This document shows positions 52,838-58,995 of a stretch of DNA of 58,995 nt, piece by piece. Position numbers and translations under genes: made by a program. This stretch comes from Butyrivibrio sp. VCD2006 (GTDB lineage Bacteria; Bacillota; Clostridia; Lachnospirales; Lachnospiraceae), in contig NZ_KE384109.1 in the NCBI RefSeq assembly GCF_000423925.1, positions 1-58,995 on the forward strand. The letters run 5' to 3'. Below the pieces are notes generated by a model that saw nothing but the letters and a program-made list of their open reading frames with translations, made no database searches and was not told the DNA's origin. Positions within the stretch are counted from its first letter, which is position 1. Each line of letters begins with the position of its first letter.

Positions 52838-52932
52838 GGAGCTGGGGACCGTTAGCGTCTGTCCTTTAGACGGTTACGGATCCCGTATCCGATAGGACTA
52901 AGTCAGATATGAACTTTGGTTTATAGAGGTGA
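52838..52932 (+). ncRNA. Candidate structured leader RNA before the DUF1622 gene
   Basis: CGTCT (52856-52860) pairs with AGACG (52868-52872), extended by CGT/ACG across an internal loop. A second hairpin is CGGAT-CCCGT-ATCCG (52877-52891). The first loop holds GTCCT (52861-52865), which can pair with AGGAC (52894-52898), making a pseudoknot. The ribosome binding site GAGGTGAAG follows 30 bases later. Compact pseudoknots this near a start are typical of riboswitches, but it does not match any class I can recall with confidence. Confidence 0.45.
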
Positions 52933-52938
52933 AGCGCT

Positions 52939-53280
52939 ATGGAAGAACTGTACCTTTCCGCTGAAAATCTGCTCAGATATATCGTGGAATTTTCCACAAT
53001 ACTATTGGAGTTTTTTGGAATCTGCATTCTTGTATATACTGCTATTAAGAGCTTCATTTTCTGGATTAAGAAAAATGACGCCATCAGGCTTGAGCTTGCA
53101 CAGGGTATAGCGCTCGCGCTTGAATTCAAGCTAGGCGGCGAGGTGCTTAGAACCGTTGTTGTGCGCGAATGGGCAGAACTTGGTATTCTTGGCGCGATCA
53201 TAACACTCAGAGCGGTATTGACGTTCCTTATTCACTGGGAGATCAAGAACGAAGAAAAAGCGCTTGATCCTAAAGAGTAG
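52939..53280 (+). CDS. DUF1622 membrane protein
   Basis: A 113-residue protein with two or three membrane spans (about 18-42 and 75-100). It has the conserved family core LELAQGIALALEFKLGGEVLRTV followed by REWAELGILGAIITLRAVLTFLIHWE. Members are widespread small inner-membrane proteins without known function. GAGGTGAAG precedes the ATG. A pseudoknot-like leader lies upstream and a perfect terminator follows, so it is a single-gene unit, possibly ion- or metabolite-controlled. Confidence 0.88.
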   Translation: MEELYLSAENLLRYIVEFSTILLEFFGICILVYTAIKSFIFWIKKNDAIRLELAQGIALALEFKLGGEVLRTVVVREWAELGILGAIITLRAVLTFLIHWEIKNEEKALDPKE

Positions 53281-53294
53281 ATGTAAAAAAATCG

Positions 53295-53326
53295 AAACAC
53301 CGGCGCAAGCGCCGGTGTTTATTTTA
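53295..53326 (+). terminator. Intrinsic terminator
   Basis: AAACACCGGCG-CAAG-CGCCGGTGTTT (53295-53320), a perfect hairpin followed by ATTTTATT, 15 bases after the DUF1622 stop codon. Confidence 0.92.
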
Positions 53327-53413
53327 TTATGGGTCGTGACCCAGTTGAGCTCGCGAAGCGTGCGAAATATAAACCACCCGCTATGCGGGTGCGCGGTGTT
53401 TGTTATACAAAAA

Positions 53414-53476
53414 AATCACCTTTCCGTTATAATTTTGGATGTTCAAGCCTAAATTATAACGAAAGGAAAGGTGATT
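53414..53476 (+). promoter_or_regulatory. Stem-loop that hides the transposase ribosome binding site
   Basis: A 22-base left arm (53414-53435) pairs with 53451-53476 apart from a 3-base bulge. The right arm contains AAAGGAAAGGTG, the Shine-Dalgarno of the transposase. IS200 elements are known to restrain transposase translation with such a structure, so this probably keeps the element quiet. Confidence 0.75.
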
Positions 53477-53479
53477 TTA

Positions 53480-53935
53480 ATGGCCAATAAGGCAAATAGT
53501 TTAGCACACACTAAATGGATGTGTAAGTACCACATAGTGTTCACACCAAAGTATAGGAGAAAAATAATCTATAATCAATACAAGGCAAGTATAAGAGATA
53601 TCTTGAAACAGCTTTGTGCTTATAAGGGAGTAGAGATTATAGAAGGACACTTAATGCCAGATCACGTACATATGCTGGTTAGTATTCCACCAAAGCTTAG
53701 CGTATCACAGTTTATGGGATATCTAAAAGGAAAGAGTGCGCTGATGATATTTGATCAGCACGCAAATTTGAAATATAAGTTTGGAAACAGACATTTCTGG
53801 GCAGAGGGATACTATGTAAGTACAGTGGGACTTAATGAGGCGACAATAAAGAAGTACATTCAGGAACAAGAAAAACATGATATAGCAATGGATAAACTGA
53901 GTGTGAAAGAGTATGAGGACCCCTTCAAGGGGTAG
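53480..53935 (+). CDS. tnpA: IS200 transposase (TnpA, HUH Y1 type)
   Basis: A 151-residue protein, the family's usual length. The HUH motif is HLMPDHVHML (about residues 58-67) and the catalytic Tyr lies in EGYYVSTVG (about 115-123); the end KEYEDPFKG is typical of IS200 proteins. It nicks single-stranded DNA at the hairpin ends and moves the element by a peel-and-paste route. The ATG at 53480 is preferred over a GTG at 53471 because AAAGGTG lies 7 bases before it. All key residues are present, so it may be active. The last codons form a CCCCTTCAAGGGG hairpin. Confidence 0.93.
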   Translation: MANKANSLAHTKWMCKYHIVFTPKYRRKIIYNQYKASIRDILKQLCAYKGVEIIEGHLMPDHVHMLVSIPPKLSVSQFMGYLKGKSALMIFDQHANLKYKFGNRHFWAEGYYVSTVGLNEATIKKYIQEQEKHDIAMDKLSVKEYEDPFKG

Positions 53936-54080
53936 CCGGTATTACAAGCGCCCTTTCAAGGGCTGCGACGAGTCAAAGGCGTTAAAGGCTTGAACAAAGT
54001 GAAAGCCAGCGTCTTTAGGCGCTGGCCGGTAACTGCCCCTTATAGGGGCGAGCAAACCACCCGTTGGACGGGTGGTTATG

Positions 54081-54195
54081 ATTGAATAGGAAATTTCTAT
54101 TCAATAAAACGCTCCGCTAAGGATGCGCATCGGCGCGCAATGAATATGATGCTAAAGCATCCGCGCCTCGCGCGAGAATGTCGCAAGCGACATTC
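54081..54195. repeat. Three-hairpin dispersed element, copy 2
   Basis: ATTGAATAG/CTATTCAAT (54081-54105), GATGC/GCATC (54148-54161) and GAATGTCGC/GCGACATTC (54176-54195), then TTTTTTAT. Same order and linkers as copy 1 at 311-443, with changed but still paired stems. It begins right at the IS200 right end and stops 10 bases from the end of the gene at 54206 (minus strand). Confidence 0.7.
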
Positions 54196-54205
54196 TTTTT
54201 TATAT

Positions 54206-54577
54206 CTACAAATGTATCGGATAATTAACAATACAATACTTCGAATATTCAACTATAAGTCGGGCTACCACAGAACTTTTGATGAGTAGTCCGAGTTTCT
54301 TTATGTGGAGAAGCTCAATATAGGAAACAATCCAGGTGAGAATCTTGCGTTTTCTGAGCTTCATTGGATAAACTTCAATCCTCTGATTTTTGCAGTACTC
54401 AAGTAAATCCTCGAGAGAACAGAACTCGTCTTTCTTTCGCTGGAGGAAGGGGAGGAACATATTCATGCGCTCTGAGTATAGCCAGTAGATGGCGTCATCA
54501 TACATCATGGTAAAAGTATGTTCTTCGATATATTTGATTTCCGGATAAGATATATTATATAACGGTTTTTTCTTCAT
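54206..54577 (-). CDS. Hypothetical protein
   Basis: A 123-residue protein from the ATG at 54577; a GTG 36 bases earlier is an alternative, and neither has an ideal ribosome binding site (AAGGGTG is 12 bases away). It is rich in Leu, Tyr and Lys, predicted mostly helical and soluble, with MYDDAIYWLYSERMNMFLPF and an R/K-rich middle. I recognise no family. The repetitive MDLK extension of the longer frame looks non-native. It may be a remnant of an Rpn-like or phage gene, but nothing shows this. Confidence 0.5.
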   Translation of the reverse strand: MKKKPLYNISYPEIKYIEEHTFTMMYDDAIYWLYSERMNMFLPFLQRKKDEFCSLEDLLEYCKNQRIEVYPMKLRKRKILTWIVSYIELLHIKKLGLLIKSSVVARLIVEYSKYCIVNYPIHL

Positions 54578-54719
54578 GATATTCAGTTCACCCTTAACCC
54601 TTTTCAGGTCCACTTTTTGTTATGGTAGTCTCAAAATCATGTTAATTCAATGCATATGAAATAAAATGTTTATTAAATAAAACTTCATAAGAAAATCCCG
54701 TGATTTTACTGTATTTCAC

Positions 54720-55931
54720 TTAGATAGCTCTTTGATTTTTCAATTTCTGCAGCTCCTCGACAAAATTTGAAGGAGTCTTATGGCGTTCTTCCTTATCCTT
54801 ATACAAATTGGCATCAGCCTCCGCTATAGCTTTTTTCATGGTTATATCGGACGAAGTGCATTTGTATACACCTACGCTAAATTGTGGCATATAGGGCAGG
54901 GTGTTGAATTCCTCTAGGGCTGAAGTCAGAAGAGGCCTGAGTTCCTCAGCGATGGTCGCATCTTTTCCCGCAACAACAAATTCATCGCCGCCCCATCTGG
55001 CAGCAACCGCATTCTTTGGAATAAGCGCCTTTTTAAGTGTCTTTGAAAAAGTAATAAGAGCCTTATCACCTTCAGAATGCCCCAGAATATCGTTGATACT
55101 CTTGAAATAATCCATGTCCAGCATTATTACAGTCAGTGGATTTTCCTCGCTGCAGGTAGCGATTTCTTCACTGATAAACTCCTCCATTCGACTGCGGTTG
55201 TACAGTTGTGTCAGAGCATCCGTGTATATCTGGGAATCCTGAAGCTCAACGAAAAGCTTCAGAACTACGGGGATGACGCACAGCTCTATCGCAGGTAGAT
55301 TTAACAAAAATCCTATGAGATACCCGCTTATTGTGAAGAACAAAATGAAAATGATCTGACTGCTGTATTTCTTTTTTTCGGTTTTTGTCTTAGCCCTTCT
55401 TCTCTTATGTATGGAAATTGCAGTTGCGGCAATGAGATATACATAATCAAGAAGCAGGATAAAAAGCAGTAGAGGTTTGAAAAGCGGAGCAGAGTCAGTG
55501 ATTTCATATACATTGACATAAAGCGGGGTAAACAGAAGTATAAGAATGATGGCGAGAGGTAGATGAATCAGCACACTCCACACTGTGATGGATTTCATTT
55601 TCCAGGCCGTGGCAGGCGTGTGCAGTGACGCATATACATGCAGGAACCAGAAAAAGCATGCAAAGGACATGGTGGAAAAGCCCACTGACACTACAAAGCG
55701 CACAAATAGTGGGTGAAATGCCGTGTAGAATGCATCACCTATAAGTAGCCTAAGGTCAACAAGGGTATAAACCATAAAAGAAATGAGCATACCTTTGAAG
55801 GATATAACCTCTCGTTTATTCGCGATATTTTCATTGATCTTGGCATAGACAATATTCAATGAAATGAAATTAACTATGAGAATCAGCAAAATAAAGGGTT
55901 TTAGCTGATATTCAAGCGGTATTGTCTGCAT
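54720..55931 (-). CDS. Membrane GGDEF protein (diguanylate cyclase)
   Basis: A 403-residue protein. Seven membrane spans fill about 10-225, a 7TM-type input region. The GGDEF domain (about 235-395) has TDALTQLYNRSRMEEF, MLDMDYFKSINDILGHSEGD and the intact loop RWGGDEFVVAG. It therefore probably makes cyclic-di-GMP in response to a membrane or small-molecule signal. It is the second such enzyme in the window and has a different sensor from the one at 43483. The ribosome binding site is poor (GGATAC before ATG). No EAL domain. Confidence 0.92.
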   Translation of the reverse strand: MQTIPLEYQLKPFILLILIVNFISLNIVYAKINENIANKREVISFKGMLISFMVYTLVDLRLLIGDAFYTAFHPLFVRFVVSVGFSTMSFACFFWFLHVYASLHTPATAWKMKSITVWSVLIHLPLAIILILLFTPLYVNVYEITDSAPLFKPLLLFILLLDYVYLIAATAISIHKRRRAKTKTEKKKYSSQIIFILFFTISGYLIGFLLNLPAIELCVIPVVLKLFVELQDSQIYTDALTQLYNRSRMEEFISEEIATCSEENPLTVIMLDMDYFKSINDILGHSEGDKALITFSKTLKKALIPKNAVAARWGGDEFVVAGKDATIAEELRPLLTSALEEFNTLPYMPQFSVGVYKCTSSDITMKKAIAEADANLYKDKEERHKTPSNFVEELQKLKNQRAI

Positions 55932-56164
55932 AATAGTATCCTCATGGCGCCGGATATCTTGAGAATGTTAAATATTCTAGGTTCTTAAGATATTTGGCAT
56001 CTGATGTAATTATACAACTAAGAGAGCCAAGATTTACGTGAATTCGTGCAGTTTAGATTTTTTTAATAATAATGTGTAAGATGGCAGCTTTTTTATGATA
56101 AATGTTTTTGCAATATTATTTTATTGTTTTTTAATATATCGGATGTAGTTCTTCATGTATAATT

Positions 56165-56379
56165 ATACTATGATGTAGGTGTCAAAAGTAAATTTTGACA
56201 CCATATGATATACGAATTGCTCCGTTTCTTCGAAACTCTTGCAATTCTACAAATATTCGGAAACCGCTAATTTACTGCGTAAATTGCTAATTCCTCATAT
56301 TTGTTCGGGTCATAAAGTCAAAATGCTTAACATGCAAGCATGTACGCATTTTTGACTTTTGACACCTATATCATACTAT
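56165..56379. mobile_element. MITE-like element with 25-base inverted ends
   Basis: The left end reads ATACTATGATGTAGGTGTC, then AAAAGT; the right end is its near-complement (ACTTTTGACACCTATATCAT...). Each end also has its own hairpin: GGTGTCAAAA with TTTTGACACC at the left, AGTCAAAATGC with GCATTTTTGACT at the right. At 215 bases it has no gene. It sits in the promoter region of the gene at 56417. The stretch 55932-56164 holds only AT-rich DNA. Confidence 0.65.
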
Positions 56380-56416
56380 AAACTATGAGTTTCTTATGTT
56401 AAGGAGGGGAAAAACA

Positions 56417-56827
56417 ATGGACGAATTTAACAACATGAATCAGGATCAGAATCCGGATCAGCAGCAACCACCGACTCAGCAACCGGATCAGCAGCCTAAT
56501 ATGCAACAGCAGCCATACATGCAACAGCAGCCATACATGCAACAGCAGGTCCCGCCAACAGCAAACACTTACATTCAGATGCAGAATGGCGGTGAAACGG
56601 TAACATCAGTAGGAGAATGGTTCCTGACAATGTTACTTTTGTGCATTCCATGTGTTGGCCTGATCATGCTTTTTGTATGGGCTTTCGGTAACAATACTCA
56701 GAAGTCAAAATCCAACTGGGCTAAGGCACAGCTTATATGGATGGTTATCGGTATTGTTTTGAGTATTATCATATATTCACTGGTCGGAGCCGCACTTATT
56801 GAAATTGCAAGTACTTTGAATACGTAA
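56417..56827 (+). CDS. Small Gln/Pro-rich membrane protein
   Basis: A 136-residue protein from the ATG at 56417, with AGGAGGGG 8 bases before. Residues 1-55 are low complexity with QQPYMQQQPYMQQQ repeats. Two membrane spans lie at about 70-90 and 105-130; between them NNTQKSKSNWAKAQLIW, as in small proteins with DUF4190-like plans. The next gene follows after 12 bases, so they are probably one operon. Role unknown; possibly membrane-protein scaffolding. Confidence 0.75.
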   Translation: MDEFNNMNQDQNPDQQQPPTQQPDQQPNMQQQPYMQQQPYMQQQVPPTANTYIQMQNGGETVTSVGEWFLTMLLLCIPCVGLIMLFVWAFGNNTQKSKSNWAKAQLIWMVIGIVLSIIIYSLVGAALIEIASTLNT

Positions 56828-56839
56828 TATTTTGGAAAA

Positions 56840-57295
56840 ATGAGAGATGCATTAAGCCGCCTGTTTAAGGATATAAAGGAAAACAGAATTGCGATAATCA
56901 TAATATTATCTGCATGGTGCGGGATGAGTCTTTTATTTCACAGCTTCTGCCCGGTCGAGCTTATTACGGGGCTTCCCTGCCCCGGATGTGGCTTGACCCG
57001 GGTTTTCTTTTCGTTTGTGACCCTGCACCCAATGCGCGCATTTGAGTACAATGCTACCTTTATTTTGTGGGGAGCATTTCTTGTGATGGCCGCATTTAAC
57101 CGGTACGTCCGGGGGCGTAGTATGAAGGGCTACAAAATCGTGCTCGCAATTCTGGCACTCGTAACCATCGCCTATTATATCTACAGAATCATATACAAAT
57201 TCCCGGGCGCAGAGCCCATGGTCTATACTGAAAAAAATCTTCTGGCTCACATAAATCCGAGCTATAGCAGGCTTTTTGGTATTATGAATAATTAG
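56840..57295 (+). CDS. DUF2752 membrane protein
   Basis: A 151-residue protein with three or four spans and the family mark FCPVELITGLPCPGCGLTR (about residues 36-54), followed by HPMRAFEYN. DUF2752 proteins are found with TM2 or DUF4190-type small membrane proteins, as here. Function unknown; the CPxCG could bind a metal or form a disulphide. No clear ribosome binding site (TGGAAAAATG only), which suggests translation coupled to the upstream gene. Confidence 0.87.
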   Translation: MRDALSRLFKDIKENRIAIIIILSAWCGMSLLFHSFCPVELITGLPCPGCGLTRVFFSFVTLHPMRAFEYNATFILWGAFLVMAAFNRYVRGRSMKGYKIVLAILALVTIAYYIYRIIYKFPGAEPMVYTEKNLLAHINPSYSRLFGIMNN

Positions 57296-57334
57296 CGAGA
57301 ACCTCCCTTCCGACGCAGAGTCGGTGAGGGTAGT

Positions 57335-58378
57335 TCATGCCCTGATCGCCCAGCGAAGCTTAGTCGATTTGCTTCTGGGATTGACGCGGCATTCCTCAGC
57401 GGAAGGGCGTGTTACATCCGATGCGATCTCACTGTAAATTCCTGCTTTTTTAAATTCCTTGAAGGACTTTTTCACAAGTCTGTCCTCGCCAGAGTGGAAG
57501 GTCAGGATAGCGACACGGCCGCCTGGATTTAGGATATTCGGCAGCTTTTCAAGGAAGGTATACAATACCTCAAATTCACTGTTAACATCTATGCGGAGCG
57601 CCTGAAAAACGCGGGCGCAGCTCTTTTTCACAGCGTCAGCTTTCTCATCCTTTGGAAGCTTCCAAAGGGCAGATTCAATGGCGGCTCTCAGGGCAGTAGT
57701 AGTGTCCATGGGATCGCCTTTTTTCATGAGCATAAAGACCTTGTCGGCAATCTCCTCAGCGTAGGGCTCGTCTGAGTTTTCAACCATCATGCCAACGAAT
57801 TCATCTCTTGTGATATTGTGAAGCCGCTCTGCAGCTGACTCTCCATGCTCAGGGTCGAGCCTTAGATCCAGCGGACCATCTATTTTGTAGGAAAAACCGC
57901 GCTTGGGGTCATCTATCTGCATCGAGGATACGCCGAGATCAGCAAGGACAAAGTCGAATTTCCCGGCCTCCTTGGCCACCTGATCTATATTGGCAAAATT
58001 TGTGAGCCTGAATCTGAAAATATTCTCATCAAATCCAGCGTTCCTAAGCCTTTCTACGGTTTTTGCAGACTCAATTGGATCCACATCAAGGCCATATACA
58101 CAGCCCTCACCTTTAAGCTGCTCGAGCATCTTCCTGGTATGTCCGCCATATCCAAGAGTGCAGTCCAGTCCCTGCTCTCCGGGCTGTATTTTAAGAACAT
58201 CCAGAATCTCCTTGACCATAATGGAGATGTGCATGCCTGCCGGCGTTGAGCCCTTCGAAATCACGTGCGCCACAGTATCGGCGTACTTCTCGGGATTCTG
58301 CTCTTTATATTTTTCTTCAAACTTCTTCGGATATTTTCCGGAGTAGTGAACTCTTCGCTTGTGCGGTTTTTCTTCCAT
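57335..58378 (-). CDS. rsmH: RsmH-like 16S rRNA (cytosine-N4) methyltransferase, divergent
   Basis: A 347-residue protein of the RsmH/MraW family, which methylates N4 of C1402 in 16S rRNA using S-adenosylmethionine. The SAM site appears as DCTLGYGGHTRKML, then GLDVDPIES; DLGVSSMQIDDPKRGFSY and ALRIDVNSE are clear family motifs, and the end carries NPRSKSTKLRWAIR. The N-terminus is unusual: a basic, Lys-rich extension of about 45 residues, and TPAGMHISIMVKE in place of the usual HxPVLLxE. It is not next to ftsL or mraZ, so it is probably a second, divergent paralog. AAGGAG lies before the ATG. Confidence 0.85.
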   Translation of the reverse strand: MEEKPHKRRVHYSGKYPKKFEEKYKEQNPEKYADTVAHVISKGSTPAGMHISIMVKEILDVLKIQPGEQGLDCTLGYGGHTRKMLEQLKGEGCVYGLDVDPIESAKTVERLRNAGFDENIFRFRLTNFANIDQVAKEAGKFDFVLADLGVSSMQIDDPKRGFSYKIDGPLDLRLDPEHGESAAERLHNITRDEFVGMMVENSDEPYAEEIADKVFMLMKKGDPMDTTTALRAAIESALWKLPKDEKADAVKKSCARVFQALRIDVNSEFEVLYTFLEKLPNILNPGGRVAILTFHSGEDRLVKKSFKEFKKAGIYSEIASDVTRPSAEECRVNPRSKSTKLRWAIRA

Positions 58379-58411
58379 GGGTGCTCCTTCATATTATATT
58401 CCTGGTGTTTC

Positions 58412-58735
58412 ACAGGTAGTTGCTTGTACTGGTATCTGCAGTATTCCTGGTGTTTCACAGATAGCTACTTGTACTGGTATCTGCAGTATTTCAGGTGCTT
58501 CACAGGTAGCTACAGGGTCTAACATCTGCAGTATTCCGGGTGCTTTACAGATAGCTACATGTTCTAACATCTGCAGTATTCTGGGCTTTTTTACAGATAG
58601 TGACTTGTGCAAGCATCTGTGGTTTTTCGGACTTTTCACAGATAGTGGCTTGTGCAAACATCTGTAGTTTTTCGGACTTTTAACAGATAGTGGCTTGTGC
58701 TAGCGTCTGTAGCATTTCAGGCGCTTCACATATAG
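58412..58735. repeat. 45-bp tandem array of palindromes, eight copies
   Basis: ACAGRTAG boxes fall at 58412, 58457, 58502, 58547, 58593, 58638, 58683 and (as ACATATAG) 58728: period 45 with one 46. Each unit has ATCTG (e.g. 58434) pairing with the following CACAGAT over a 29-bp span, then a 16-bp spacer of the TAGCTACTTGT type. Variation between the left and right ends of the array is gradual. It lies upstream of the rsmH-like gene on the minus strand. Confidence 0.88.
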
Positions 58736-58805
58736 TCATTTATCCTGGCATTTGCCGATGTTTATTTTCTATATAATACAGGATTTTTAGGAAAAATGGG
58801 ATGAA

Positions 58806-58995
58806 ATCTATGAATTGGAGATTTAGCGGTGTTTCATAGATGCTTATGGCTTAAGAATCTGTGATTTTGAAAAAAGTATCGATTTCATAGACATCAAAAA
58901 GGGTTGAATCTATGAAATCACAAAACTGAGAAGAATCATAGATAAAGGAAGGTATGAAGATCTATGATATTGGAAAAAATATTGATTTCATAGAC
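58806..58995. repeat. Array of 36-bp palindromes, second locus (runs off the right edge)
   Basis: Four palindromes, each exactly 36 bp, start at 58806, 58857, 58908 and 58960 (spacing 51, 51, 52). Arms are ATCTATGA/TCATAGAT with single changes (ATCTGTGA, TCATAGAC). Arm sequence, length and pitch are those of the array at 12714-13213; interiors and spacers differ. The array continues beyond the window. Confidence 0.88.

Larger units (their letters stand above)
53371..54077 (+). mobile_element. IS200-type insertion sequence (IS200/IS605 family)
   Basis: The left end has the hairpin ACCCGC-TAT-GCGGGT (53376-53390) and the right end AACCACCCGTTGGACGGGTGGTT (about 54055-54077). Between them lies one gene, the transposase, and no tnpB. 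The element has no terminal inverted repeats, as normal for the family. Downstream of the gene lie more hairpins: CCCCTTCAAGGGG (53923-53935), GCCCTTTCAAGGGC (53951-53964), GCCAGCGTCTTTAGGCGCTGGC parts at 54005-54026 and GCCCCTTATAGGGGC (54035-54049). Exact ends need comparison with other copies. Confidence 0.82.

Noticed and set aside
52838..52932. Assignment of the DUF1622 leader to a known riboswitch (M-box or yybP-ykoY)
   Set aside because: The conserved strings of those classes, as far as I can recall them, are absent, so it is left as a candidate of unknown class.
57296..57334. Terminator between the DUF2752 and rsmH-like genes
   Set aside because: CCGAC/GTCGG with flanking CCC/GGG can pair, but no T run follows on either strand.
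58359..58667. Open frames over the 45-bp array
   Set aside because: Frames in both directions are open owing to the 45-bp (multiple of three) period; no start signals or protein-like composition.

Overview
The window looks like a chromosomal segment of a low-to-moderate-GC anaerobic Firmicute of the Lachnospiraceae, most like the rumen genera Butyrivibrio or Pseudobutyrivibrio. That is inference from gene content: an intracellular GH8 reducing-end xylose-releasing oligoxylanase, a long cytoplasmic GH2 enzyme beside an MFS sugar carrier, large Gram-positive surface proteins with Big_2, MBG, InlB-B and BspA-type LRR modules, Rpn-type nucleases, YtrA-type GntR control, GGDEF proteins, and strong GGAGG ribosome binding sites. 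No rRNA or tRNA gene was seen.

Layout. 1-0.5 kb: edge of an IS91-type transposase and a multi-hairpin element. 0.5-4.4 kb: mosaic MBG/Big surface protein. 4.6-6.5 kb: autoregulated GntR-ABC-permease operon. 6.7-12.2 kb (minus): GH2 enzyme and its probable MFS importer. 12.2-14.0 kb: 1.8 kb without a convincing gene, filled with five kinds of short tandem or palindromic arrays. 14.0-17.7 kb: stand-alone condensation-domain protein with a TetR regulator, then an HTH/HipA-like kinase pair with its own operator. 17.7-21.5 kb: HTH regulator, hipB with a decayed hipA, and a duplicated Rpn nuclease block. 21.8-32.6 kb: three secreted proteins ending in a lysine-rich LRR module, a small P-loop kinase and an Rpn remnant. 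32.8-36.3 kb: GH8 Rex and a secreted S15 peptidase. 37.0-39.2 kb: hybrid histidine kinase ruined by two deletions. 39.2-44.9 kb: Ltp-repeat membrane protein, DUF362 ferredoxin-like protein, GT39 glycosyltransferase and a GGDEF protein. 45.0-51.2 kb: three tandem paralogous secreted proteins. 51.4-58.4 kb: palindrome-rich DNA, a YunG/Sel1-like protein, a DUF1622 membrane protein with a structured leader, an IS200-type element, a second GGDEF protein, a MITE-like element, two small membrane proteins and a divergent RsmH. The right edge is again hairpin arrays.

How it fits together. Oligosaccharides are taken up and finished inside the cell (MFS plus GH2; Rex), while a secreted peptidase and seven large exoproteins act outside. 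Six of these exoproteins carry the same Lys-rich LRR_5 ending and none has an LPXTG motif, so that ending may be a shared wall-attachment or display module. The most unusual feature is the intergenic DNA. Two arrays 46 kb apart consist of 36-bp imperfect palindromes with conserved 8-nt arms at a rigid 51/52-bp pitch, next to other locus-specific arrays with 45-, 35/36-, 22-, 67- and 15-bp periods. A separate three-hairpin element occurs twice with compensatory base changes. I could find no family name for these repeats from memory; they are the best candidates for something undescribed.
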